This document shows, one piece after another, positions 43,798 through 52,239 of a stretch of 57,560 nt of DNA (its first letter is position 1; every line of letters begins with the position of its first letter). Position numbers and translations under genes: made by a program. The notes under the pieces are model-generated. The model was not told the DNA's origin. It did not search any database and saw only the letters and a program-made list of their open reading frames with translations. The stretch comes from Sphingomonas sp. Leaf20. GTDB taxonomy: Bacteria > Pseudomonadota > Alphaproteobacteria > Sphingomonadales > Sphingomonadaceae. Location: NCBI RefSeq assembly GCF_001421535.1, contig NZ_LMKN01000013.1:104-57663 (forward strand). The letters are read 5' to 3'.

Positions 43798-44325
43798 GGG
43801 AGCATGATGGCGCTTCCGTGGCTCGGCAGCAATGTCCGCTTTCCACCATTCCGAACGATTCGAGGACGATCGCGTCGAATAACCGCTGGCGCCCAATGTC
43901 GGACGTCCACGATGCTGATCCAATGATGGGGTACCACTACGGCGGCATTTCAACGGACTCCTGCCGCCCTCGTATGCCAGCCTCATACCCGTAGCTATCA
44001 ATCGCCCGATCTCGTACGCACCCTGACCGCTGTCGTAGTTGCGTGGGAGTGCGAAAGCCGCCCGGTTGCTTTGACGGCCTACTGAACTCGAGTTGGCACA
44101 GATGCCCGCGCATAGCCCCCCCCGATAACTGTGTGTGGCCCTCAGATCCGCACCATCCGCACAGGCTTGCCTTTAGCGAAGCAAACATCCCGATGCGCCG
44201 GTCCCGGATGGCGGAGTGGCGGGGGATGTCACTTTTGGCGCATCCACTCAATTGCCTCCATCCAGGACGGAAGGCCGGTGGCGTTCCGAACCCAATGAAC
44301 GGCGCCCGCCTCGTCGGCCACTCGC
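43798..44325. other. Intergenic stretch before the partition genes
   Basis: No gene is supported in these 528 bp. The left part carries ATGTCCGCTTTC (about 43832) and a GTCGGACGTCC-like motif, members of the dispersed repeat family. Short frames on both strands have poor protein composition. It lies downstream of parB on the minus strand; no convincing terminator hairpin was found. Confidence 0.4.
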
Positions 44326-45339
44326 TTACGCCCAATAGAGATCCAGTACCTCGCGGATTGCGCGCTCAGCGTCCTCACGCGATGCGCCGCCCTTGTTCAA
44401 GAGCGTAAGCCGCACGCCCTTCCGGTCGGCACCTTCGACCCTAAGGACCGCTTTCCCTCCCTCGCTCGAAACGGTCGTCGTCGTTGATCCTGACTTCTTG
44501 GGGGATCCTGACCTTTTGGGGGGGTCAACAGCTAATGTCAGGGCTTTGAGTACTTCAAGCACCGGCATAGGCTGCCCGCTCTCTTCTTGGGCCTTTGCAA
44601 GACGCTCCGCTTCCTTGAACGCACGCTCCCTACGATCCTCTGGCTTCAATAGAGACTTAAGCGCGATCGCGTTTCGGACTCCCAATTCTTGAGGCTCGGT
44701 AAAGGCTTTCGTCAGCTCCGTCGGCAGCCGTGCCAGATCCAAGTAACGCGTCAACCAGCTCTCAGAGACTTTGAGGCGTTCAGCCATCGTCTTCTGACGC
44801 CCCTCATAATAGGCGTCGAGCGCTCGTAGATAGTCCCGAGCTCGCTCTAGATCGGTAAGATCGTCGCGCGCACGGTTTTCAATATCCGCAAGGCGAAATG
44901 CTTCCTCGTCGCCGATCTCGCGGACGTCAATGAGGAACTTGAATTCCGGATAGTTGTGGGACCGCAGCCAGCTGATAGTCCAATGTCGGCGGGCGCCGCA
45001 TATCACTTCGAAGTCGTAGTTTGGATCGCCCACAACACGACGAACGATAGCTGGAATTTCCTGCCGGCCTTGCGCCTTGATGCTTTCAATCAGGTCCTCG
45101 CAGCGCTGCTCATTGAGCAGACCGTACTCACGGTTGTGCCCGGCCCACATGCGGCATCGGGCCGGATCGACCAGTTCATGGGTACGCGTCACCACCGCAC
45201 CTGATGCCAGGTCAGCTAGCCGATTGGCCCTGCCGGTCAAAACGTTCGTTGCAATGCCGGACCGTCGCGGTGCCGCCTCGCTCGTAAGGTCAATTCCAGC
45301 CGCGAGATCAGCGGCGAAGCTGCTGTTTTTCCTGCTCAT
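44326..45339 (-). CDS. parB: ParB/RepB-family partition protein
   Basis: About 337 residues. N-terminal leader MSRKNSSFAADLAAGIDL, then the ParB/Srx-like CTPase region: GLLNEQRCEDLIESIKAQGR, QEIPAIVRRV, EVICGARRHWTISWLRSHNY and IENRARDDLTDLERARDYLR. A helix-turn-helix follows (KTMAERLKVSESWLTRYLDL). It binds centromere sites and loads onto DNA as a clamp for plasmid segregation. GGGAGG precedes ATG 45339. It follows parA by 78 bp, a gap that holds two copies of TTGCACGCGTGCAA, the likely binding sites. The C-terminal third is Ser/Lys-rich and variable. Confidence 0.9.
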   Translation of the reverse strand: MSRKNSSFAADLAAGIDLTSEAAPRRSGIATNVLTGRANRLADLASGAVVTRTHELVDPARCRMWAGHNREYGLLNEQRCEDLIESIKAQGRQEIPAIVRRVVGDPNYDFEVICGARRHWTISWLRSHNYPEFKFLIDVREIGDEEAFRLADIENRARDDLTDLERARDYLRALDAYYEGRQKTMAERLKVSESWLTRYLDLARLPTELTKAFTEPQELGVRNAIALKSLLKPEDRRERAFKEAERLAKAQEESGQPMPVLEVLKALTLAVDPPKRSGSPKKSGSTTTTVSSEGGKAVLRVEGADRKGVRLTLLNKGGASREDAERAIREVLDLYWA

Positions 45340-45361
45340 GTGAGCCTCCCTTCGCTCGCAA

Positions 45362-45375
45362 TTGCACGCGTGCAA
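45362..45375. promoter_or_regulatory. Centromere-like palindrome, copy 1
   Basis: TTGCACGCGTGCAA, a perfect 14-bp palindrome 22 bp upstream of parB. Identical cores recur at 45394-45407 and 46763-46776, all beside partition/replication genes. Likely ParB-binding (parS-like) sites. Confidence 0.75.
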
Positions 45376-45389
45376 GTCGCGTTCTACTG

Positions 45390-45411
45390 AAAATTGCACG
45401 CGTGCAATTTT
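45390..45411. promoter_or_regulatory. Centromere-like palindrome, copy 2 (longest)
   Basis: The same TTGCACGCGTGCAA core, extended by AAAA/TTTT on each side to a perfect 22-bp palindrome. It lies 15 bp from copy 1, between parA and parB, immediately after the parA stop. Confidence 0.8.
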
Positions 45412-45417
45412 CCTCGC

Positions 45418-46620
45418 TCACGCGAGCGCCGCCTCGCGCAAGCGCTTCTGATGGCTTGGCCACATCGACCGTATGTCGACCTCGATTTCGCCGTTCACGC
45501 CGTCCAGATACGCAAGGCAGCGGTTACGAACTGCAGAGCTGGTTGCCGGCCCATCGAGTTCATAAACCGTCATCAACCGAGCAGTCGCGTTATCGATCTC
45601 CGCAGAATCCTTGAGCGGCGTGCGCACCATCGCATGGCCGAACAGCGTCCGCATCAGGTTTAACAGCTCCTTCTGCATCGACTTGTTCTCGTCGACCTTC
45701 GACGCGACAAACCGCAGGAACCGCAGTTCAGGCGCTAAACCACGTTCAGCAAGCTGCTCGATCGTCTCGTCCAGCATTGAAAGAAAAGCAGCTGTCGAGG
45801 AGAAATCCATGACTGTTGGCGGGACGGGCACGACCAATGAATTTGCCGCGCGCAACACTGACAGAGAAATCGCACCCAAGGCGGGTGGGGGATCCATCAC
45901 GATCACGTCGAAGCGGTCCGCGATGCTTTCGATCCCGTCTCTCAACCGATCCAGCAGGCCCCCACTTCCGCGTGCCATGCGTGCCGCCAGTTCATATTCG
46001 GATTGGAACAATCTCAAGTTCGCCGGGATAAGCTCCAGGCCGTCGAAATGCGTCTTTCGGAGCGCATAATCGAGCGATGTTCGCTCCCCCTCGCGAAGGA
46101 AGGGGTAGAGTGTGTCGTCTTCGTCAAGGTCGAGGTCGGGCACGTAGCCGAACAACGTCGTCGCCGACGCCTGACTGTCGCAGTCAATGAGTGCTACCCG
46201 GTAGCCGCGGATTGCGAGATATTGCGCGAGATGCACCGCGAGCGTCGACTTTCCAACGCCACCCTTGAAGTTTTGCACGGCGACAACGCAGCATGGATCT
46301 TCGGGGCTGCGATACGGTCGGGTCCCAAACACACCCCGCATGTCATTAAGTTGCGCAAGCGTATATTTTTCGCGCCGATTGTTGTCGGTCCGCGTCGGCT
46401 CCGGCAGGCGTCCGTCCTTCTCCGCATCACGAATCGCCGCCGCGGTCCGGCCGACAAGCTGAGCCGCTTTGCCGATTGTGAAGGTCGGTTCGCGACGATC
46501 GTCGCTTCTGGCGCTCCGTGCCGAATCCCGAAGTCGCTCTAAGACCGAAGATGTGCGGTTCGCCAAGGTCGCAACGGACACGAGGCGATCGGCCTCCTCT
46601 AGCTCCAGGCTATTAGACAT
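45418..46620 (-). CDS. parA: ParA-family partition ATPase with N-terminal HTH
   Basis: About 400 residues, a type Ia ParA. Residues 1-105 contain a MerR-like DNA-binding region (FTIGKAAQLVGRTAAAIRDA, EKDGRLPEPTRTDNNRREKY) used in this class for autorepression. The ATPase domain has the deviant Walker A QNFKGGVGKSTLAVHLAQYL, Walker A' VALIDCDSQASATTLFG and Walker B DVIVMDPPPALG. With ParB and the palindromic sites it segregates the plasmid. AAAGGC lies nine to ten bases before the ATG. It is transcribed away from the oriV and in the same direction as rep. Confidence 0.93.
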   Translation of the reverse strand: MSNSLELEEADRLVSVATLANRTSSVLERLRDSARSARSDDRREPTFTIGKAAQLVGRTAAAIRDAEKDGRLPEPTRTDNNRREKYTLAQLNDMRGVFGTRPYRSPEDPCCVVAVQNFKGGVGKSTLAVHLAQYLAIRGYRVALIDCDSQASATTLFGYVPDLDLDEDDTLYPFLREGERTSLDYALRKTHFDGLELIPANLRLFQSEYELAARMARGSGGLLDRLRDGIESIADRFDVIVMDPPPALGAISLSVLRAANSLVVPVPPTVMDFSSTAAFLSMLDETIEQLAERGLAPELRFLRFVASKVDENKSMQKELLNLMRTLFGHAMVRTPLKDSAEIDNATARLMTVYELDGPATSSAVRNRCLAYLDGVNGEIEVDIRSMWPSHQKRLREAALA

Positions 46621-46760
46621 ACTTCTGCCTTTCGAAATTCAAGGCATGGTATACAAACTTGCGGATTTTGGTCAACGAGTTTGCAAGTTTCGAAAGTTGA
46701 GCGGCCGCTTTGGCGGATCTCAGACGGTCCAGGCGCTAACCTGACCCTATGGGGGAGGCA

Positions 46761-46778
46761 AATTGCACGCGTGCAATT
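46761..46778. promoter_or_regulatory. Centromere-like palindrome, copy 3
   Basis: AATTGCACGCGTGCAATT, a perfect 18-bp palindrome with the same core as copies 1 and 2, in the gap between the rep stop and the parA promoter region. It may serve both segregation and control of parAB transcription. Confidence 0.75.
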
Positions 46779-46782
46779 CTCC

Positions 46783-47931
46783 TCAAATCGCACGACCTCG
46801 CCTTGTCACCCAGCTCTCGCAAAACCCTTTCCAAGCCGCGGCGAGCTTCACCCCGCGGAGCTTCTCGAGCCGCTCGCCCATATGCTCCCGAAATCCGCTT
46901 GCGATCATATCGATGTCCCAACCGCCCCCATGTGTCCGACCGATTTTCAGTAGATCATCATGACCGAAGCGGATCGACCCGCGAGGGAAGGTTTTCTCTT
47001 CCGGTTTAGTGAGCGCGTTCGTCGTCGCAGCGACAGCCCCCTGCCCTACCATTAAAGTCTCGGCCGTACCATCGCGTCGTTCCCGGCGACCACGGGAATG
47101 GCGATCAAGCTCATCAACCGTTTCGATAACCTCCGGCGGGCTCTTCGGCTCAAACCGAAACTCGATCTCGGCCACCGTCCGCCCCTGGCGAATCTCGCGC
47201 CACTCGACACGAAAATGGGCAAGCTGATCGATCTCGGCCTTCGCCTTTTCGAGCACCTTGCGGCGCAACTGCGCGAAGTCGGTGTAAACTTCAGGTGGTA
47301 TCCCCAGCGCCGCGCGCAGCGCTGCCATGTCGCCCCGCCAAGTCGCCTGCCTCCGATGTAGACGTAGCGCCCCGAGCTCATACAACCGCAATGCATAGTT
47401 GGACCTGAAACCGAGCACCGCTTGCCGGTTCAGCACGGCATAGGTTTCCGATGCCTGGATCATCTTGCGAGCGTCTGGCGTGAACTCCCATTCGATCCAG
47501 CCGGCTTCGCCTCCATCCTCTTCGGTCTCTTCGCGCGATCGCGAGATGAGCGAGAAGCGAAGCGTCGCCTTCTTACCCCGCCAGGATTTATCATCGACGG
47601 CGAACAGTGTCCGATGAAGCTCCTCCAACATGTCAGTGATTCGTTCGTTACCCTTATGGCCTCGCCTGATGTCAGCCTTTCTAATTCGATGCGGCTTGTC
47701 TTCCCACGCATCGCCTCCAGCCGTTAGAATCATGAGGGCGAGCAAACGCGACGCCGTAAGGCTCAGCGACTCGCCTTTGACAAACTTAACCTCAATGATA
47801 TTGCCAGGCTTAGCGAACTCATCGCCGCCTTTAGCCCGCAAGGCCGCAGCTACGCGCATCGCTCGACCAGGCGAGACTTCGTCTGCTACTGGTTCGACTT
47901 CTTCGGCTATTTTGCCTGCTTCGGGTTCCAT
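46783..47931 (-). CDS. repA: Rep_3-type plasmid replication initiator
   Basis: About 382 residues. The initiator core (PF01051-like, two winged helices) is visible from NIIEVKFVKGESLSLTASRL, through YAVLNRQAVLGFRSNYALRL, YELGALRLHRRQATWRGDMA and ALRAALGIPPEVYTDFAQLR, to VEWREIRQGRTVAEIEFRFE. The N- and C-terminal extensions are species-specific; the latter contains RFGHDDLLKIGRTHGGGWDI. It binds iterons and opens oriV. The iteron region (GGTCAGG-type repeats) begins about 40 bp upstream and spans about 330 bp. parA follows 162 bp downstream on the same strand, a common rep-par arrangement of sphingomonad plasmids. Confidence 0.85.
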   Translation of the reverse strand: MEPEAGKIAEEVEPVADEVSPGRAMRVAAALRAKGGDEFAKPGNIIEVKFVKGESLSLTASRLLALMILTAGGDAWEDKPHRIRKADIRRGHKGNERITDMLEELHRTLFAVDDKSWRGKKATLRFSLISRSREETEEDGGEAGWIEWEFTPDARKMIQASETYAVLNRQAVLGFRSNYALRLYELGALRLHRRQATWRGDMAALRAALGIPPEVYTDFAQLRRKVLEKAKAEIDQLAHFRVEWREIRQGRTVAEIEFRFEPKSPPEVIETVDELDRHSRGRRERRDGTAETLMVGQGAVAATTNALTKPEEKTFPRGSIRFGHDDLLKIGRTHGGGWDIDMIASGFREHMGERLEKLRGVKLAAAWKGFCESWVTRRGRAI

Positions 47932-47970
47932 GCCATCGTACGATCGAAACTGAGTCTGCGGAAACTATTT

Positions 47971-48300
47971 GCTGCCTGACCTGACCTCCTGCGTCAAGGC
48001 AGGTCAGGATATGCTGTCGCTGTTGCGCCCCCATGCGGTCAGGACAGAATCGTAGATCCAAGAGGTGTAAAATCAAGAATATCCACTGAGTCGCAAACTG
48101 CGGTTCAAAAGCGACACAAGTCTGGCATTCTGTCCCGTCCTACGGATTTATTCGACCAAAAGTATCGCGTGATGGTGCGTGGCGCGTCCTTCCCCCACCA
48201 GGTCAGGGTACCCCAAGGGGTCAGGTACCCTCCCCCGGGAGGACAGGACTAAGCCCCCGCCCGGTCAGGTAAACTCCCCCATCAGGTCAGGCAAACCCGA
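47971..48300. repeat. Iteron region / predicted oriV
   Basis: GGTCAGG recurs on the plus strand at 48002, 48037, 48201, 48219, 48263 and 48285. Two overlapping inverted copies (CCTGACCTGACC) lie at about 47975-47986, next to rep. The right-hand copies extend to GGTCAGGTACCCTCCCCC and GGTCAGGTAAACTCCCCC, so the iteron is about 18 bp. An AT-rich stretch follows (about 48300-48360), suitable for strand opening. Position upstream of a Rep_3 gene makes this the likely replication origin. Confidence 0.8.
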
Positions 48301-48364
48301 CTAATTCATTGAAATCACTCGACTCTTTCGCTCTGAATCTGAATCAACTGAATTAGGAATCCTT

Positions 48365-48387
48365 CCGCTGCGCGCAGCGGCGTTTTT
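48365..48387 (+). terminator. Hairpin with T-run next to oriV
   Basis: CCGCTGCGCGCAGCGG is a perfect 16-bp palindrome followed by CGTTTTT. It has the form of a rho-independent terminator for rightward transcription and would isolate the origin from read-through, or end a small RNA made across the iterons. Confidence 0.65.
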
Positions 48388-49324
48388 AAATAGATATTTT
48401 GGAAGAGGGTCGCCGATTCGCGTGATCAACTGGGACGAGTCTAAGGCTCGCCATTCAACCGAGTGGTCAATCAACCGCGAAAGGGGAGGGGGCTCAGCTG
48501 GTAAGCACGAAGTGCAACAAGCTACCTACAGCCAAAGGGCCTTTCCAAGCACCGGTCAACATCTTCGGAGTACTCCGAAGCATCTAGAGTGGCGGTGTGG
48601 CGATGCCCAGCTTATGCCGACAGCGATGCAAGCCTTTCTATCCGACAGGGCGACAGACTCGTTCTCGGAACGCGCTTGCGAGCTGCGCACGTTACGTCGT
48701 GTCGCAAGGCATGGCCGCATCAAACCTGGGCAACGCCATGCGTATCCAGCGCTCGAGCAGCTCGGGCGTTCGGCGGATGTCGAGCGTACTTAGAATCAGG
48801 CTTTCGAAATCGCCAACAGCCTTGCCGAGCGCTAGCGCGCGCACCGCAATTTTCTTCGGTCCCCGCCGGACGTGCGCTTTCACCCACGCGGCCCCTACCT
48901 TTGTGTGACCAGACCGACGTCTACCTGCCGTACCGTTCGAACCAGGTCGTCTTCGACAAAGCGGCGAGCACCCGAGCGCGCTGATCGAATCCTTCGCGAC
49001 GGGGTCGATCCCGGCGCCAACCCCCAACTATATGCCGCAGCGGACGGAACGGGGTAAAGCTCACCCTTCAACATCAGGATTTTGCAAACTGCCATTCTCA
49101 CACATGATCAGCCGTGTTAACTGGGCCTTGCCGTCCGGTCAGTCCCGGGGGGTGAGGCGTAGGAACCTCGGGTCATATCAGCCGGTCGACAATAGATGTC
49201 GGTCGGGTGGCCGTCACGCATGTCCAAGGCTCGCCTAAAGGTGGCGGCGCCTTGTGATATGCAGGGTTCCTAACACCCGGCTCCACAGGCCGGGGACCGC
49301 CTCCAGACGATACGGGGGGTGGGT
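48388..49324. other. Long stretch with only a doubtful remnant
   Basis: No confident gene in about 940 bp. On the minus strand (about 48700-48985) a protein-like sequence reads RRFVEDDLVRTVRQVDVGLV in one frame, then VGAAWVKAHVRRGPKKIAVR, ALALGKAVGDFESLILSTLD and LERWIRMALPRFDAAMP in the next. This suggests a frameshifted remnant of an unknown gene. The segment 49130-49320 is G-rich with several short inverted repeats and directly precedes the next gene. Confidence 0.35.
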
Positions 49325-50092
49325 ATGGTTTTAGTCTCTGCAGCCACGGTCAGGATGATCGTCACAGCTTTGCTGGTTGCGTCGCCCGACGATGTGACGT
49401 CGGCGCCTGCAATCGCTGACTTCCTGACCAGCTTAGGCGGGGACACCGCAATGAAGACCAGCAGGTCGATGCCATCCGATCCGCTCCCGCAGATCTATCC
49501 GCTGGTGCGCGATGAGAGCGAGATCATCGACTATCGTTTTTTTGCCGAGAAGCCTACCGCTAACGGCTCCGTCACGGCCGAACGGGTCGGTGGAGTGTTC
49601 GCGCGAAAATGCGCTGCCAAGGGCGGCCGTATCGAGCCGGATGACGGCGAGGTCGCCCGCAGCTTCCATGGCCGCGCACTACCGCCCCGGGGAAAATTCA
49701 AGCATTTTTGGTCCGGAGTGTTGGCAGTGTGTGTCCGTAGTCCCTGCGAGATCATGGGCGGCTATGTTGCCATCACCTTCGACAATCCCGAGCTGGCGAC
49801 CAAGAGCGATCTCGGTGCACGGTTGTTCAGCCGGATCTCGTCCATGCCTACCCGCACCGCCGTCTACGCCTATCGACCAGAACGCATTCGGTCGCCCGCG
49901 TCGTTCCAAGCGCAACAGGCCGCCCGGCGTGCCGATAATGTCGCTGAGCAGCGGACCCAAGAAGCGTTCCGTCGTGACCTCGCCGTCGGCACGGAAACCA
50001 ACTGTGACACCGTGATTCAGATCCGTGAACCAATGGCCCAGATCGCCGTGCCGCTGGTCCGGCTGACACCCAATGGCCAGTCAACCTTTTGA
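49325..50092 (+). CDS. Hypothetical, possibly exported protein
   Basis: About 255 residues. The N-terminus MVLVSAATVRMIVTALLVAS is hydrophobic and may be a signal or anchor. The remainder has YPLVRDESEIIDYRFFAEKP, a Cys pair in VCVRSPCEIMGGYVAITFDN and the C-terminal segment TVIQIREPMAQIAVPLVRLT. I do not recognise the family. GTG 49319 is an alternative start; a G-rich stretch just upstream may act as ribosome binding site. It lies between the replication and mobilization modules. Confidence 0.5.
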   Translation: MVLVSAATVRMIVTALLVASPDDVTSAPAIADFLTSLGGDTAMKTSRSMPSDPLPQIYPLVRDESEIIDYRFFAEKPTANGSVTAERVGGVFARKCAAKGGRIEPDDGEVARSFHGRALPPRGKFKHFWSGVLAVCVRSPCEIMGGYVAITFDNPELATKSDLGARLFSRISSMPTRTAVYAYRPERIRSPASFQAQQAARRADNVAEQRTQEAFRRDLAVGTETNCDTVIQIREPMAQIAVPLVRLTPNGQSTF

Positions 50093-50197
50093 TCAAAGTG
50101 CGATGTTCTGGCGCTGCCCGGGATAGCCCCCTGTACCTACAGTCTTTGATTTCATCTCCCAATCTAATGTCATCCCCGTCATCCAAAGGAGACGCTT

Positions 50198-50584
50198 GTG
50201 TCGTTACCTCTTGACCCCGGTAAGTCGGTTACAACTACCCTGTCCGATCGGTTATTTTACTCATCGATCAACCCCTTAGACCTTCACCGCATACTCTGTA
50301 CCGGCAGCGACGGCATGGCACCGGGATACCCTGGCTATCCGATGCGCACCACCTCAGGAGACTGGATGATTCCGGTCATCGTCGATCTACCTTATGCGAT
50401 GCTCGCCAGTCTTGAAGCGGAAGCGCAATCACGGCAAATTGGCAACATCGTCCGGGCAGCATTGGTGAAGGCCGGACACGGTACGGTGGACGACATTACA
50501 GGCACCAAATCCGACAGATATGCGAGCGACGAAGAGCGGGAAAATATCCGGGAGATGATCACAGCAGCAATGCGATCGCGTTAG
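50198..50584 (+). CDS. Hypothetical protein (128 residues)
   Basis: A GTG start preceded by AAAGGAG gives a 128-residue protein. Its middle, GDWMIPVIVDLPYAMLASLE and AEAQSRQIGNIVRAALVKAG, resembles a ribbon-helix-helix or CopG-like arrangement, but the match is weak. The C-terminus is acidic then basic (DEERENIREMITAAMRSR). The strong initiation site supports a real gene. Function unknown. Confidence 0.5.
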   Translation: MSLPLDPGKSVTTTLSDRLFYSSINPLDLHRILCTGSDGMAPGYPGYPMRTTSGDWMIPVIVDLPYAMLASLEAEAQSRQIGNIVRAALVKAGHGTVDDITGTKSDRYASDEERENIREMITAAMRSR

Positions 50585-50645
50585 CGCAGACTGCAATGAT
50601 TTTGATGGATTATACGTCGACGGCGAGTCGTCGCTTGCAGGAGAC

Positions 50646-50933
50646 ATGAACTCACGAAACTGCCCCAGTATATCGTCGTCTGCAGCGACCTTGCCAGCTG
50701 CCCAAGGCCGTCACCTTGGCCTATCGTAGCGGGCATCGGCAGCGGCATTTTCGATCGCGCTGATCGATCATCAGCCCCGATGGATAATGTTGCTCGCCGC
50801 ATCCGTTCTCGCGTTGATGGTGCTGATGATGGCATGGCTGGAATTGGTAATCGCCCCCCGGTTATGGTGCGATCGGCATCCCTACCTCTTGCAGCCGTCT
50901 ACAGGGGTTAAAGTAGGCCAGCTGAACCCATGA
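50646..50933 (+). pseudogene. Possible small membrane protein gene with in-frame TAG
   Basis: ATG 50646, with AGGAG just upstream, opens a frame of 27 codons (MNSRNCPSISSSAATLPAAQ, GRHLGLS), then TAG at 50727-50729. The same frame continues 67 codons with a clear membrane segment (WIMLLAASVLALMVLMMAWL, ELVIAPRLW) to a TGA overlapping the ATG of the next gene. The part after the TAG looks real: the overlap and the helix support it. The part before is less convincing, so the true start could be ATG 50790 (MLLAAS). Confidence 0.35.
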
Positions 50934-51103
50934 CCGACAACTTGCAGGACAGGACGCCGCGAGCACCGGCAGCTGATGACGACGAACCTTATCGTCGACC
51001 GTCCGGCGGGATCCTCGACGCCCTGAATATGGCGGGCGTCGAGGACGTCGATATCGCGTTCGAGCGACCGATCAGCCACCCGCGGCCAGCGTCATTCGTT
51101 TGA
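50930..51103 (+). CDS. Small hydrophilic protein (57 residues), unknown
   Basis: MTDNLQDRTPRAPAADDDEP, then YRRPSGGILDALNMAGVEDV, DIAFERPISHPRPASFV. Its ATG overlaps the TGA of the preceding membrane-protein frame (ATGA), suggesting translational coupling. Pro/Asp-rich and probably unstructured except for GGILDALNMAGVEDV. No family recognised. Confidence 0.4.
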   Translation: MTDNLQDRTPRAPAADDDEPYRRPSGGILDALNMAGVEDVDIAFERPISHPRPASFV

Positions 51104-51371
51104 TCGACTTTCGCCAACCTGAAGCCAGCAAACCGCAACCATAATCAACCGTCCTGGCCGCTGTATTTCAGGATCAGTTATGCCTCAGCCGGGCAGTAGC
51201 ATGAGGATGTGCAATCCGTATCGCAGATCGCTCCATCGCACTGAACCACGCTCCCGATCTGTGCAAAGTGATCGAGCAATCCAGGCGACCCGAACCTGCT
51301 CCGAAGGGACGATCCAATCGCATCCATCGCTACAAGATAACCAAGAGAAAAATTCCGCAATCTAGCAATTA

Positions 51372-51684
51372 GTGATCCCCATATCTCCCTCACGGGGGAC
51401 AGTTATCGTCGTTCGCAGCGGCATCGCTAACTGGCCGATGCCGCCCTGGCAAATCGTGCTGAATGTTGGCGGTGCGATCTGTGTGATGCAGGTCGCAATG
51501 ATCAAGGATCAGGCCGACTGGGCCGTGTTACTGGCGCATAGATGCTCGTGTTGATGGTGATCACAACGATGGGGCTGTTCGGTCGGTGCCAGAGACCCTG
51601 TCGGCGGACCGAACGACGCTGCTCATGTACGCTAACGGCATCGAACTTTTCGAACGACCCGACCCCGCTTCGACGGACCGTTAG
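51372..51684 (+). pseudogene. Degenerate small membrane-protein gene
   Basis: Protein-like sequence switches frame twice: VVRSGIANWPMPPWQIVLNV, GGAICVMQVAMIKDQADWAV in the first frame; MLVLMVITTMGLFGR in the second; VPETLSADRTTLLMYANGIE, LFERPDPASTDR to TAG (51682-51684) in the third. Joined, they would make a protein of about 100 residues with two membrane helices and an amphipathic tail. This is probably an eroded gene. The rest of 51104-51960 contains nothing I can support. Confidence 0.3.
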
Positions 51685-51959
51685 ACGCCATTTTTATGTC
51701 ACGATCATCTTGGCAAACGATATCCCGCGCTGACGATCGGTGATGGCCTCAAGACAGCCATCCGCGTCAGATTGTTCGCCTGACTAGGCGAGTGCCGAGC
51801 AGTCGAAGCCTACTCGTGGCAGTGACAACAAATAACAGACAACTCGCTGTGATACTGGCGCCTGAGTCAGCCGGTCCTGGGGGGCCTCGTATCAACCGAA
51901 ATCGCTTTATCTCCTGGCCGGGTCTCACGCCGGCCGTAACCCCCACGGAAAATCGTAAA

Positions 51960-52239
51960 CGATATCGGAGTCACCTAGATGGTCCAAAGTCGGCATCAGA
52001 CTCTGCAAAAGGGTAGGGGCACACCTGATGCACCCTGAGGGTGCGGGAAAAACGGCGGAAAACAAGGGCTACAGATAGATGGTCCATACCCCGCTCTGTG
52101 CATGGACCACATGGACCGAAGGTAGCACAGAGCAAGTAACGCCATTTTTGGGACGTTTTAAAGGCTGTTGCTCTGCCCAAGGTATTGCGCGCCGGGATCA
52201 TGCGCTGCACACTCATGCGAAGGGCAAAAGGGGCATTCG
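51960..52239. other. Candidate origin of transfer (oriT)
   Basis: The region directly before the mobilization operon is dense in inverted repeats. GCACCC-TGA-GGGTGC is at 52030-52044, TGGTCCAT (52080-52087) faces ATGGACCA (52102-52109), and CTCTGTGC (52094-52101) faces GCACAGAG (52125-52132). ATGGTCCA also occurs near 51979. Intrinsic repeats beside the relaxase genes are typical of MobF oriT. The nick site cannot be placed from sequence alone. Confidence 0.55.

Noticed and set aside
43937..44335. Minus-strand frame downstream of parB
   Set aside because: Composition rich in Arg, Gly, Pro, Ser without hydrophobic pattern; typical of a chance frame in G+C-rich DNA.
47971..48300. CRISPR array
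   Set aside because: Repeats are short, unevenly spaced, in both orientations and next to a Rep gene; no cas genes. Iterons explain them.
51178..51393. Minus-strand Cys-rich frame MREIWGSLIARLRNFSLGYL
   Set aside because: GTG start without ribosome binding site, no recognised family; left unannotated.
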